Position numbers and translations under genes: made by a program. Shown here piece after piece: positions 1-12,743 of a DNA stretch of 64,000 bases. Below the pieces are notes generated by a model, which saw only the letters and a program-made list of their open reading frames with translations, had not been told where the DNA came from and did no database searches. Every line of letters starts with the position of its first letter. Position 1 is the stretch's first letter. The stretch comes from Ephydatia muelleri (lineage: Eukaryota > Porifera > Demospongiae > Spongillida > Spongillidae), in assembly GCA_013339895.1 (NCBI GenBank), contig JABACO010000024.1, forward strand, positions 4,459,298 through 4,523,297. Direction: 5' to 3'.

Positions 1-559
1 TCTATCCGTCACGGAGATACAGCTGTGCAAAGTTAATGCACATTTCCCGCTCGATTGCACCATTTTTGCATGCAACCCGTGTTCCATTCTCCCAATCCAC
101 AATAAATTTTGATAACTTCTTTGTTCCGCCCATTTCTCCCTTAAACTAAGCTAGCCGTTCCCAACTGTTTTTGTCTCACTCAGGCAGTGAGTTTATGCGG
201 GAAAGTTAAAAGAAGAAGAACGCTGCTCAGTTCCAGACGATCGTACCAAATTAACGGACCCCAAGTGAATATAACCTTGCGCCTCCCACGTCGCCGGCAG
301 TATTCAAAACGGCACGCGTAAGGCTATTTGCTAAGCACTCACATCATCCTCTAGTCGTGTAATAAAGCTTTCCTATTTGCCATCATCTTGCTAAAATCAT
401 CGTCTTATATCTGCCACGCCCACTCGGCTACGATTTCGGTCTCACACAATTAACTTTCAGCTCACACATACTCATGCTGGCTCCCACTTGTGCACACACT
501 TGCATTGTTGCGTACATGGCCCTGTACACTATCGTATGGCATATTTTCTTATACACAAC

Positions 560-656
<97 letters not shown>

Positions 657-2239
657 ATGTACAGCGTACTTGCACACACCAGTTATACATGTGGCAAACA
701 ATACACCTGTCTGATGATAGTACAAACACTCTCACTCACATTGTCACATGCACAAGTACATGTATTGTATTCAATTCAGCTGATTGCATTTTAATTTGTG
801 TACCAAGCTTGCATAAAACACACATGCACAGGCACACACACACACACATGACATACACACGCAGACACACAAATGCACACACAGACACACTAACACATGA
901 CATACACACACAGACACACAAATGCACACACAGACACACTAACGCACACACACATACACACATGACATACACACAGACGCATACAAACACACACAGACAC
1001 ACTAACGCACACACACACACTCACACAGACACACACACAGGCACACACAGACACAAATGCACACACAGACACACTAACACACACACACACACACACAAAC
1101 GCACACAGACACACACACATGACATACACACAGACGCATACAAACACACACACACACTAATGCATACACACACACTAACGCACACAGACACACACATGAC
1201 ATACACACAGACGCATACAAACACATGCACACAGATACACAGACACACATGGACACACGACACACATATGACAAACACACACACACGCACACACACACAT
1301 ACGTACACACACACATGGAAATACACACTAGCACACAGACACACATGCACACACACATGCATGAAATACACACTAGCACACAGACACACTACATACATAC
1401 AGATGCATTCAAACACACACACACAGACACACTAACGCACACACACACAAACACACACGCACACATGACATATACACATACACACACACACACACTAACG
1501 CACACACACACACTAACGCACACAGACACACACATGACATACACACAGACGCATACAAACACACACACACAGATACACAGACACACACATGGACACACAA
1601 AACACACGACACACATATGACAAACACACACACGCACACACACACACGTACACATACACACATAGAAATACACACTAGCACACACAGACACACATGCGCA
1701 CACAAATGCATGAAATACACACTAGCACACACATGCACACACAGACAGACATGACATACACATACAGACACACTAACACACACACCCATGACATACACAC
1801 ACAGACTGCATTTCAATTTGTGTACCAAACACACACATGCACACGCACAGGCACACACACACACATGACATACACACACAAATGCACACACAGACACACT
1901 AACGCACACACACACAGACACACAAATGCACACACAGACACACAAATGCACACACAGACACACTAATGCACACACACACACACACACACAGGCACAGACA
2001 CATGACATACACACACAGACACACAAATGCACACACAGACACACACACACAAACGCACACACATGACATACACTGTACACACAGACGCATACAAACACGC
2101 ACACAGACACACTAACGCGCACACACTCACACAGACACACACAGACACATGACATACACACACAGACACACTAACGCACACACACACAGAGACACACACA
2201 TGACATACACACTGACGCATACAAACACACACACACACA
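1..2239 (+). repeat. Left arm of giant inverted repeat
   Basis: Base x of this arm pairs with about 8196-x (8194-x after the long CA tract). The two arms look near-identical; the visible differences are a 2-bp length change and one interruption in the longest CA/TG tract. Bases 1-540 and 655-830 are non-repetitive; the rest is CA-rich. The arm starts at the first base of the window, so it may extend further upstream. No gene is supported; open frames here only read the dinucleotide repeats. Confidence 0.9.
562..655. repeat. (CA)n microsatellite, about 47 units
   Basis: Uninterrupted CA dinucleotides. The matching (TG)n in the right arm (about 7539-7634) carries one TATG interruption and differs in length by about 2 bp. 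Confidence 0.95.
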
Positions 2240-2729
2240 GATACACAGACACACACATGGACACACAAAACACACGACACACATATGACAAACACACACA
2301 CGCGCACACACACACGTACACACACACATGGAAATACACACTAGCACACACAGACACACATGCAGACACACATGCTGAAATACACACTAGCACACACATG
2401 CACACACAGGCACACACAGACACACATGCATACACACAGACACATACAAACACACACACACACACTAACGCACACATGACATACACACAGACGCATACAA
2501 ACACACACACAGATACACAGACACACACATGGACACACAAAACACACGACACACACATATACAAACACACACACACATGCACACACACACACATGGAAAT
2601 ACACACTATTAGACACACATGCATACACAGGCACACACGAAATACACAGACACACACACACGAGACAGTCACACAAAACACTCAGACACACACATGCATC
2701 GACACACAGAGGAACATACACACATGACA

Positions 2730-2763
<34 letters not shown>

Positions 2764-2998
2764 CACACAAGCACACACAGACACACACACGAAGTATATA
2801 CACTCACGAAATACACAGACACACACACAGAAACACACAGACACGCAGACTTGCACACAGACTCGAACACACAAAATACATATAGACACACATGCACAGA
2901 CACAACAGACACACACTCACAGATACACACATACAGATATACAGACGCACACACAGACTCGCACATGTGCACAGACACGTGTTACACAAAGCACACAC
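820..2998. repeat. Compound CA-rich array
   Basis: CA dinucleotides with recurrent embedded words such as ACACAGACAC, ACATGACATAC, ACTAACGCAC, GACGCATACAAAC and ACTAGCACAC. These form higher-order units of roughly 100-300 bp. Apparent ORFs on both strands (His/Thr-rich or Cys/Val-rich) are products of the repeat. Confidence 0.95.
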
Positions 2999-3414
2999 TG
3001 TTGTTCATGTGGAAAAAAACAGTAGTGCTCTCTGATAATGATGGTACACAAATTTTCTCTCACTGAATGCCTTCTCTGCACATGCATTTTTGATCTATCT
3101 ATTGAACAGCTCATGAGACCATGAGACATGTCTACACATGTAGTGTCATTGGAGTGGTCCTTTATGCATACATTGTGTCCTTATAGAACTGTCCCTGACA
3201 CAAGGGACAAGTCATGCATGTAAGGATATGCCATGGTTTGCTAACAAGCTCAAGGCTTCTGAGTGCTTGTGGAATGATGAATATTGCTATCCATTGTGTC
3301 TGTGTAAACTTACCACGGGCCCTGACCTACCGCAATCAGCAATGACATCGCCAGGCAGAACCATCGCCCTTCATAAAAAAACTGCGTGGTACATCCTTCT
3401 AGAAGAGGCAGCAC

Positions 3415-3484
3415 TAGTCTCGTACCCAGACCCAGATTCCCAACAGCTGCAGCTGTTGGGAATCTGGGTCTGGGTACGAGACTA
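3415..3484. mobile_element. Perfect 70-bp palindrome with 9-bp target duplication
   Basis: 3415-3449 is the exact reverse complement of 3450-3484. The ends are TAGTCTCGTACCCAGACC and its complement. It is flanked by the direct repeat AGGCAGCAC at 3406-3414 and 3485-3493. This looks like a minimal foldback element; a 9-bp duplication is typical of Mutator-like elements, an assignment that is inference only. Confidence 0.8.
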
Positions 3485-3871
3485 AGGCAGCACACTGTAC
3501 TAGCGTAAATTAAATGACTACTCGTAGAAGGCACTACATACTTTGTACTTATGGTGAGGAACAGCAATCTGAGTTCGTGTACACTCGTTTAATTCGCTGC
3601 ATTCAATTAGTACGACACGGGACACACAACATTGTGCTGATGAAAACAGTAGGCCTGTGAGACCTGCGATGGTACCTCCCTTATCGTTGCAGATCGTGGT
3701 AGGTCAGGTAAGTTTACACAGACATATCGATAGCAAGCTAGTAACGATATTCATTATACTGTACTCCGAAAATGCTTTTTTTACAGGTCAGACGAGCACT
3801 TGTACAGAGTGCTAGATGAGAGAAGAGTATACGTCTGCTTGCAACAATACAGAGGAAACACACAGAGATTG

Positions 3872-3872
<1 letters not shown>

Positions 3873-3940
<68 letters not shown>

Positions 3941-3946
3941 CGCGCG
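3873..3946. repeat. (TG)n microsatellite
   Basis: A pure TG run ending in GCGTGCGCGCGC. It sits inside the spacer and is independent of the arm arrays. Confidence 0.95.
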
Positions 3947-4617
3947 CTCAGGATGTACAGACGCATTTGCACAACATATACACATGCATCAGGGTGTGTG
4001 AACCAACATGAGGGCATGTTCATGTGCTCTGTGTGAGCTAAATATTGTATGGGCAAAGAGAGACTCAAGTCTCTGCAACTGGTACACAAGCCACCTAGCT
4101 GAGTAGTGGAGGCATAAAGAATGATAAGAAGTTGTTCAAGGATCAAGGATTTTGCCAAACAAGAAAGCTTTATTACACAATTGTACTTAACTACAAAAAG
4201 ATGGATGTGAGTGTGTAAGAACTTAAAGTCTTATGCACGTTGCCGCAGGGACCCTCCACACACACACCACAATTTTTGGCCAACTGTGTAAATCTCATCA
4301 AGGAATGATAGCCGACAACAACTTTTTCGATGACAACATCATACGCTTCATGATTAAAAATAAATTCGTGCATCTCTACATGTAGACTTGTATATTTAAT
4401 TATTCATTTTGCTCAAAAGAAATCAGCCAGCCCCCCCCCCACACACACACACTTTTTAATATTGTACCATGGGGCCCAGTGCTGTGGTGAATACAGTGAT
4501 ATACTTTGCCACATGCATACAGTGGTACGGGACACCAATCCTATGGGGGCTGAGGACCAATTCTTTGGGAGTATATGACATAGAGCTCGCACTTTAGAGA
4601 CGGTACATACACACAGG

Positions 4618-5337
4618 TACATGTAGCTACATGTGTGTCTGTATATGTGTGTGTCTGTGTGTATGTCGTGTGTGTATCTGTGTGTCCATGTCGTGTGTGT
4701 ATCTGTGTGTCCATGTGTGTGCATGTGTGTCTCTGTGTGTGTCTATTTCGTGTGTGTGTCTATATGTGTATGAGTCTGTGTGCATGTATGTCTGTGTGCG
4801 TATCTGTGTGCGTATCTGTGTATTTCATGTGTGTGTCTGTAGGTGTGTTTGTGTATTTCGTGTGTGTGTCTTTGTGTGCTTGTGTGTCTGTGTCTGTTGT
4901 GTTTGTATGGCATGTGTGTATCTTGTGTGTGCGTGTGTGTGTCTGTGCATGTGTGTGCGTCTGCATGTGTGTGTCTATGCTTGTGTGTCCATGTGTGCCC
5001 GCGTCTGTGTGTCTGTCGTGTGTGTGAGTCTGTGTGTATGTCGTGTGTGTGTCTGTGTATTTCATGTGCATGTCTGTGTGTGTCTCTGTGCATGTCTGTG
5101 TGTGTCTGTGTCTGTGTATGTGTCTGTCGTGTCAGAGTGTGTTGTGTGGGTCTATGCGTGCCTGTGTGTGTGTGTCTGTGTGTGCGTCTGTGTGTGTGTC
5201 TGTGCATGCCTGCATGTGTCTTTGTGTATGTGTTTGTGTGTATGTGTCTGTGTGAGTGTCTGTGTGTGTGTGTCTGTGTGTGTGCATGTGTGTCTGTGTG
5301 TGCCTGTGTGTGTGTGTCTGTGTGTATGTTGTGTGTG

Positions 5338-5374
<37 letters not shown>

Positions 5375-5640
5375 CTGTGTATGTGTCTGTGTGTGTGTCT
5401 GTGTGTGTCTGTGTGTATGTTGTGTGTGTGTCTATGTGTGTGTCTGTGTGTGTGTCTGTGTGTGTGTGTCTGTGTGTGTGTGTCTGTGTGTGTGTGTCTG
5501 TGTGTGTGTGTCTGTGTATTGTGTGTGTGTCCATGTGTACCTGTGTGTCCGTGTCCGTATGTGTGTGTGTGTTTGTGGGTGTACGTCATGTGTGTGTCTG
5601 TGTATCTATATGTTGTGTGTGAGCGTTTTTGCATGTGTAT
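4618..5640. repeat. Compound TG-rich array
   Basis: TG dinucleotides with TCTGTGTGTG, TATTTCGTG, ATGTCGTG and similar words. It resembles the reverse complement of the 2240-2998 array in vocabulary, but is not a clean mirror of it. Confidence 0.9.
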
Positions 5641-5814
5641 TGCCACATTTATACAGTGGTGTGTGTGTGCAAGTGTGCAATGTTTGTGTACATTTAGAGT
5701 ACCAGATGGGGACACAATGTATTCAATCCTTGGAGACACGATACATGTAGAGAAAGCTTGGTACACAAATTTACATAGAATCAGTGGTCTGTACAGGCAT
5801 GCACAAGTACAGTT

Positions 5815-5933
5815 GAATTGAATAGAATACATGTGCATGTGACAATGTTTGTGAGTGAGAGTGTTTGTACCATCATCAGACAGGTGTATTGTTTGCCACA
5901 TGTATAACTGGTGTGTGCAAGTACGCTGTACAT

Positions 5934-5940
<7 letters not shown>
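5815..5940 (+). repeat. Extra copy of the microsatellite flank
   Basis: The sequence from TGCATGTGACAATG through CAGACAGGTGTATTGTTTGCC to GTACATGAGTGTG repeats that at 7415-7541 (reverse complement 655-780), with small differences. The flank therefore occurs three times in 8 kb, each time next to a long CA/TG tract. Confidence 0.8.
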
Positions 5941-5954
<14 letters not shown>

Positions 5955-5972
<18 letters not shown>

Positions 5973-7537
5973 TATGCGTCAGTGTGTATGTCATGTGTGT
6001 GTCTCTGTGTGTGTGTGCGTTAGTGTGTCTGTGTGTGTATGTCATGTGTCTGTGTGTGTCTGTGTGAGTGTGTGCGCGTTAGTGTGTCTGTGTGCGTGTT
6101 TGTATGCGTCTGTGTGTACAGTGTATGTCATGTGTGTGCGTTTGTGTGTGTGTGTCTGTGTGTGCATTTGTGTGTCTGTGTGTGTATGTCATGTGTCTGT
6201 GCCTGTGTGTGTGTGTGTGTGTGTGCATTAGTGTGTCTGTGTGTGCATTTGTGTGTCTGTGTGTGCATTTGTGTGTCTGTGTGTGTGTGCGTTAGTGTGT
6301 CTGTGTGTGCATTTGTGTGTGTATGTCATGTGTGTGTGTGTGCCTGTGCGTGTGCATGTGTGTGTTTGGTACACAAATTGAAATGCAGTCTGTGTGTGTA
6401 TGTCATGGGTGTGTGTGTTAGTGTGTCTGTATGTGTATGTCATGTCTGTCTGTGTGTGCATGTGTGTGCTAGTGTGTATTTCATGCATTTGTGTGCGCAT
6501 GTGTGTCTGTGTGTGCTAGTGTGTATTTCTATGTGTGTATGTGTACGTGTGTGTGTGTGCGTGTGTGTGTTTGTCATATGTGTGTCGTGTGTTTTGTGTG
6601 TCCATGTGTGTGTCTGTGTATCTGTGTGTGTGTGTTTGTATGCGTCTGTGTGTATGTCATGTGTGTGTCTGTGTGCGTTAGTGTGTGTGTGTGCGTTAGT
6701 GTGTGTGTGTGTGTATGTGTATATGTCATGTGTGCGTGTGTGTTTGTGTGTGTGTGCGTTAGTGTGTCTGTGTGTGTGTGTTTGAATGCATCTGTATGTA
6801 TGTAGTGTGTCTGTGTGCTAGTGTGTATTTCATGCATGTGTGTGTGCATGTGTGTCTGTGTGCTAGTGTGTATTTCCATGTGTGTGTGTACGTATGTGTG
6901 TGTGTGCGTGTGTGTGTGTTTGTCATATGTGTGTCGTGTGTCCATGTGTGTCTGTGTATCTGTGTGCATGTGTTTGTATGCGTCTGTGTGTATGTCATGT
7001 GTGTGTCTGTGTGCGTTAGTGTGTGTGTATGCATTAGTGTGTGTGTGTGTTTGTATGCGTCTGTGTGTATGTCATGTGTGTGTGTCTGTGTGCGTTTGTG
7101 TGTGTGTGTGTGTGTGTTAGTGTGTCTGTGTGTGCATTTGTGTCTGTGTGTGCCTGTGTGTGTGTCTGTGTGAGTGTGTGTGTGTGCGTTAGTGTGTCTG
7201 TGTGTGTTTGTATGCGTCTGTGTGTATGTCATGTGTGTATGTGTGTGTGCGTTAGTGTGTCTGTGTGTGCATTTGTGTGTCTGTGTGTGTATGTCATGTG
7301 TTAGTGTGTCTGTGTGTGCATTTGTGTGTCTGCGTGTGTATGTCATGTGTGTGTGTGTGTGCCTGTGCATGTGTGTTTTATGCAAGCTTGGTACACAAAT
7401 TAAAATGCAATCAGCTGAATTGAATACAATACATGTACTTGTGCATGTGACAATGTGAGTGAGAGTGTTTGTACTATCATCAGACAGGTGTATTGTTTGC
7501 CACATGTATAACTGGTGTGTGCAAGTACGCTGTACAT

Positions 7538-7624
<87 letters not shown>

Positions 7625-8195
7625 TGTGTGTGTGCGGTTGTGTATAAGAAAATATGCCATACGATAGTGTACAGGGCCATGTACGCAACAATGCAAGTGT
7701 GTGCACAAGTGGGAGCCAGCATGAGTATGTGTGAGCTGAAAGTTAATTGTGTGAGACCGAAATCGTAGCCGAGTGGGCGTGGCAGATATAAGACGATGAT
7801 TTTAGCAAGATGATGGCAAATAGGAAAGCTTTATTACACGACTAGAGGATGATGTGAGTGCTTAGCAAATAGCCTTACGCGTGCCGTTTTGAATACTGCC
7901 GGCGACGTGGGAGGCGCAAGGTTATATTCACTTGGGGTCCGTTAATTTGGTACGATCGTCTGGAACTGAGCAGCGTTCTTCTTCTTTTAACTTTCCCGCA
8001 TAAACTCACTGCCTGAGTGAGACAAAAACAGTTGGGAACGGCTAGCTTAGTTTAAGGGAGAAATGGGCGGAACAAAGAAGTTATCAAAATTTATTGTGGA
8101 TTGGGAGAATGGAACACGGGTTGCATGCAAAAATGGTGCAATCGAGCGGGAAATGTGCATTAACTTTGCACAGCTGTATCTCCGTGACGGATAGA
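5955..8195 (-). repeat. Right arm of giant inverted repeat
   Basis: Reverse complement of 1-2239, and TG-rich on the plus strand. The pairing ends where the window's first ten bases reappear in reverse complement at 8186-8195; the sequence then changes to GTAAAAATTAACG. The inner boundary lies in a TG run near 5955. Confidence 0.9.
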
Positions 8196-11100
8196 GTAAA
8201 AATTAACGAACTGAACACATCAATAGCAACAGGACCCCTGTATGTACATACGGAATTTGAAGCGATTTAAACTCTCCTAGCTGAAGATGTGACGGTTTTG
8301 AACCCCATGGGGTATCGGACTTCGTAGCATCAGCAAGGAACTAGTGCAAGGCCCCAAAATAAGTTTCCCCGTAGTGAAATGGTTTAGTATGAAGTGTTGA
8401 AAATAGGAAGTCGATAGCGTTAACCGTTGGGAAGTTATAGCGATTCACCCGCGATGCATTTTTATAACATTTTATAATATATCCGTGGGGCAATTTTCGC
8501 GGAAACTGTCCCATATGTTATAAGCTTTGGAATGTGACGCCCATGCATCAGTGGATGATAGAAGTTACACGGATGATATGTCAATGTGGGTATGTGGAAA
8601 AAGTGAACATGACACAGGAGCATTAATTTATATTTCACTTCTATTATTCCCTTTCAAAGAGGCACCTTTGTTTCACAATCCATGCTTTATTTGCATCGTT
8701 GGGAATTGTGTTGTATTGATATCCACTTTAGTGAGGTGCCCTGATGCCTCACTCCTCCAATGAGGTCACTATGACCCATGTAAGCTACATGTGAAGGGAC
8801 ATGCAATAATCTTACACATGCATGTATGGGCTCTGTATTATGATTCTATATCACTTCTCCCTAAACTTATGCAAAGGCAAGATGCTATCTGTTGCCACTG
8901 AGTAAGACATTCTGTGTGTCGTACAATACGATGTATTTACCACACGATCTTGTTTTGTAGTGTTGGGTGTGGGCTGTGTTATCATTGTTGCTGAGGAAAA
9001 TTGCAATAAAAGATAGAAGTAATAACTCCCATCATCCACTATCCCCTTCACACACCACTCCCTGCAAGCTGTGTGACTTGGGTCAAATGTCCCGGCTATG
9101 ATGTCATACATATGTAGAATCTCCTATAAAGTGCCACCGTTCAATAATTGGTTGATCCCAATATCATGATAGGGTCTTCAAAGTGTATCACTACTAGAAA
9201 ACTTCATTCTGCTTGATAAATAACTTGATAAGCTTTGTGCATCAGTCGTGTAGTGTGTGACCTTTGTGATGACATTACATATACTTTGGAACTGTTGAAA
9301 TGTCTTGCCATTAAGTGTGTTACAGGCTGCATGGTACCATGACAAAGACTGGAGAAATCCTACTGTAGCTGACCTATTTGGAAATGTGTATCACCACCAC
9401 AGTGCAGTTTAGCGTAAGGACAGACTGGGATCTCGTTGATCCTTTAACAATTATTTTTATAGAAATCATCTGGATCCCAATATCAGTTTCCTATCAAAAG
9501 CGCCATGCAATTGCATCACTTATTTATTAAAACCTTTAATAACTGATATTAAGAATGGTTATATCCAACTGATAGGGAGGAATAATTAATGCACGGTGCA
9601 AAGCACAGTTTATAGCACGTTCACACGTCTGAGCAGTGACCTCTAAATCTGACATTCATTGTGTACTGTACTTGGAGGAAAAACCTCTGTGGTGATAAAT
9701 ACCAATTATTACAGCGGCTCAGTTGTTATGCATCAGTGGATGATAGAGGTTAGTGATGTGCACAAAAACAGATGTAACATGTCAATGTGAGTACGTGGGA
9801 GATGTGGGCATAATACAGGACCATTTAATTACTAATTTGAATCTCATTTCAATTCTACCATTTCTATATGGCTCCATTGTTTTGCAATGCATTCTTTTCA
9901 TACATCAGTGTGTCTTTTGTGTTCTAATATTTAGTTGTACTATAATTGGATTAGTTCAATGCATTGCTTCCCCACAATTTATACGGCTTTATGCCCACAC
10001 GTCATGAAGTTAACATCACAGATGTTGCTATATTCACGTCAGCACCTGCTCCCAATAAGCTCAGAACTACACCATGATGACCCTTTAGACTTGCAACATA
10101 CAATGGTGTTACATTGTCCTGGTAATGATTGAAGGAACATCACATACACTGTTCATACAACCACCTCCATGTATGTGGATAGCAATATGCAGGATAAAAT
10201 AGGGTATGAAAGAAGGGTATACAGAGATGGGGAGGGCGAGGGTGAGAGAGGAGAGAATAGGAAAGAAAGGGATGTAACCCCAGTATATGCAAATGTATCT
10301 CCATTGTACACCAAACACGGTTTAGGTGTCACACTTTCAGAGCCATTGGAAGTGTACATGTTTTATGTGACCTGCTGAAGTATGATGGCACTACACACAG
10401 TTTTGTATGAATAACTTCCATACCGTCACGCTCACTTCAGTACAAGCACTTGCCATGGGTCTAATGATGCTATATTGCCACTGAGTAAGACATGCTGTGT
10501 GTTATGCAATACACCACGTGCAATGACTTATACCCTACATAATCTTGTAGCCTAATAACCTTTCTGCAATACAAATCCCATCATTACCAGAGGGTAATTT
10601 ACTTCTTATCATTATGGCAGCCTAGATGTTGTTTTGCGATCTTTAATTTGTTAACTTTGCTCAGTACTACACCATGATGACCCCTTTTGACTTGCCAGTA
10701 AGTTTGTGCATGTGTTGAACAGTGAATGTAGCATTCAGACATCTGCCTGGACATCACATGTTGCACATGGCCCTGGTAGTGTAGGACCTTTAATTTGATA
10801 TGACTTATTAACTTTGGATAGCACTTTGGTACCTTCAAACAATCCTTCATTAAGCCTTAACTGTTACATGGTGTCAGACCAGGGACCATGACAGAGACCT
10901 ACCCAACCCATTCCAATGAGTGTGCAGCCTCCAGTGAAGTTTAGTGAGAAGACAAACTGGAGACTGTTGGTCATTGGTTGAAGCCCAAAAGATGACTTTA
11001 CGCATACGAAGTGCCTCAGAAGCTCTCTTCCTTCCCCATCATTTTCCCATCTCCCTCCCCTCACATGAATTGGTTCTAGCACAATACCAATTAATTCAGA

Positions 11101-11409
11101 AATTAATATGAACCTTTCTATTCAGCTGTACCTATGTTCTGTGATGTCGGTGGTCAAAAAACTGATCTCACATATATGTGTGTGTTGGTGTGTGTAGTAG
11201 AGGGTAGGGTGTCGAAATGATCTGCTAACACTGGACGTTTGTTTGCAATCGCTTCAGTCAACCAGCCCTCTTCATCACACCCTCCCTTTTTACACCCTCC
11301 ATCACTAACAATCTCCCACAACTTCCCTTTCTACAACCTCTCTCATTACACCCACCATTCTCATCATCCTACCTCACCAAATCCTCACCTCATCACACCC
11401 ACTTTGCTC
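8196..11409. other. Interspersed repeat region, no gene
   Basis: 8270-8510 is a diverged copy of the element at 47911-48132 and 56130-56350 (TTTTGAACCCCAT and GATAGCGTTAACCGTT in order). 8720-8880 carries the CCTCACTCCTCCAATGAGG family seen about ten times in the window. 8930-9115 and 10480-11100 match stretches of the 47-58 kb duplications. 11240-11400 is a C-rich pyrimidine stretch repeated at 26080-26240, 49920-50020 and 53030-53200. Confidence 0.6.
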
Positions 11410-11609
11410 TAATGAAGCAATAGACATCTGACAAGGGAACAACAGCCTTTACAGCCGGAGATATTTATACAATCGATACTTACACTTGAATAGTTGGTCC
11501 CAAGGGTGTTGTTTAGGTCTAAGTAAACATTGTTTAATGTTGACTTGGTGGGGATGCTACCCACAGGTCAGCTAAGCCTCACCTTTAGAAAAGGTCTAGC
11601 TAAGCATAT

Positions 11610-11801
11610 TGTAACGATGGCAACAGCTGTACGCATGAGCAACACTACTAGCGATAGCCTGACGACAGAACTATCGAGAACTGTAGTGCCGTGTGCATTA
11701 AAGAACAATAGTTGGCTGGTATATAATTGAGTGTATTGTATGCGTAGGGGGAGACACTGTCATAAAGTTTGTAGTCTGTTTGGGACGGTGAGTGCGCTAC
11801 A
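11610..11801 (+). repeat. 5' LTR
   Basis: Begins TGTAACGATGG and ends GTGCGCTACA (TG...CA). It contains an ATTAAA polyadenylation-type signal near 11697 and a TATATAA near 11722. Confidence 0.93.
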
Positions 11802-11803
11802 AT

Positions 11804-11821
11804 TGGTGTCAAAAGTGGGAT
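11804..11821 (+). promoter_or_regulatory. Primer-binding site, tRNA-Leu type
   Basis: TGGTGTCAAAAGTGGGAT lies 2 bp after the 5' LTR. It matches the complement of animal tRNA-Leu 3' ends (TGGTGTCAGGAGTGGGAT) at 16 of 18 positions. The last two bases are the first two of the gag ATG. Confidence 0.75.
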
Positions 11822-12743
11822 GGCTGAAGAAGAGAACATGGACACCTCTGGGGACCCGGTTTCTGCGGGAACAACCACTGTTGTTGAAAGGGTTGTCAGA
11901 ATGTCGCTTCGACCACCTCCACGCTTTGGCGCTAAAGGCGATTGGAAGCTGTGGTTATCAAGATTTGAAATGTATGCTACTCAGGCGAAGATTGCGAAGG
12001 ATAGCTGGTCAAAGGAACTACTGTCGCTGTTAGAGGACGAGCCTTACCGCATGGTTACGCACCACTGGCTAGCTCAGACGGGTGACTATGACGCGGTATG
12101 TGATTGTATTCAGCGGTCTTATGCACCTTTAGGTAGCGAGCTGGAGTGGCAGTTGAAAGTGCGCACGAGGTTTCAGAAAGTTGGGGAGTCATTAATGGAG
12201 TTCTGTGGTGCTCTGAGGGGTATGGCAGATAAAGCTTTTCCTGCGTGGCCAGCAGAACAATTACAGGACCTGCTGCGCAATCAGTTTATTCAGGGAGTCC
12301 TTTCTTTGTCGGTGCAACAAGCGCTAATGAAAGAAGAGCCAAAAACCTTGGACGATGCGTTGAAATTAGCCTGTAAGCACGAGATGGTAGAGACTGCACA
12401 GAAGCATTTGCAAATGTTGCGGCAGAAAGAAGTTGTGGCATCTACAGAAGGTGAGAGCTCTAATTCTGAATTTATTACAGCTACTTTACGCCGAGATAGA
12501 GAACGAAGCGAAGTAGAGACTCTGAGACGAGAAGTACAAAGGTTATCTGAGAAGCTGAATGGTGGGCAGCGGGGAAGAGTGGATAATAGGGAAGAATGGG
12601 AGAAAACGGGGCCGGTGTGCTGGAATTGCAAGTCTCGTGGACACGTAAGAAAGGATTGTCCAAAGAATGCACATGGAAGAAGGCAGTTAAAGTGTTGGGA
12701 ATGCGGTGAGCTTGGGCATGCTCAGCGTGATTGTTTGAAATGA
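11820..12743 (+). CDS. gag: Gag of Ty3/Gypsy element
   Basis: The 307-residue structural protein would coat the element RNA in cytoplasmic particles. Residues about 35-220 match Gypsy Gag capsid layout (PRFGAKGDWKLW...). A Lys/Arg/Glu-rich linker follows. Two CCHC zinc knuckles sit near the C-terminus: CWNCKSRGHVRKDC and CWECGELGHAQRDC, both C-x2-C-x4-H-x4-C. The ATG overlaps the primer-binding site, leaving almost no leader. The ORF ends at TGA (12741-12743), and the protease reading continues in the same frame. Gag itself is intact. Confidence 0.9.
   Translation: MAEEENMDTSGDPVSAGTTTVVERVVRMSLRPPPRFGAKGDWKLWLSRFEMYATQAKIAKDSWSKELLSLLEDEPYRMVTHHWLAQTGDYDAVCDCIQRSYAPLGSELEWQLKVRTRFQKVGESLMEFCGALRGMADKAFPAWPAEQLQDLLRNQFIQGVLSLSVQQALMKEEPKTLDDALKLACKHEMVETAQKHLQMLRQKEVVASTEGESSNSEFITATLRRDRERSEVETLRREVQRLSEKLNGGQRGRVDNREEWEKTGPVCWNCKSRGHVRKDCPKNAHGRRQLKCWECGELGHAQRDCLK

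Larger units (their letters stand above)
2999..4617. other. Non-repetitive spacer of the giant inverted repeat
   Basis: Mixed-composition sequence between the CA-rich and TG-rich arrays. It holds a 70-bp palindrome and one pure TG tract. Short ORFs are present but none has a recognisable domain, codon bias or splice context. Confidence 0.6.

Noticed and set aside
488-7706. Long ORFs rich in His-Thr or Cys-Val on both strands of 0.4-7.7 kb
   Set aside because: They only translate CA/TG dinucleotide arrays, appear in several frames at once, and are mirrored by the inverted repeat.
8270-8510. tRNA-like gene in the TTTTGAACCCCAT element
   Set aside because: No cloverleaf or internal A/B box spacing could be built; the three copies diverge without conserved stems.
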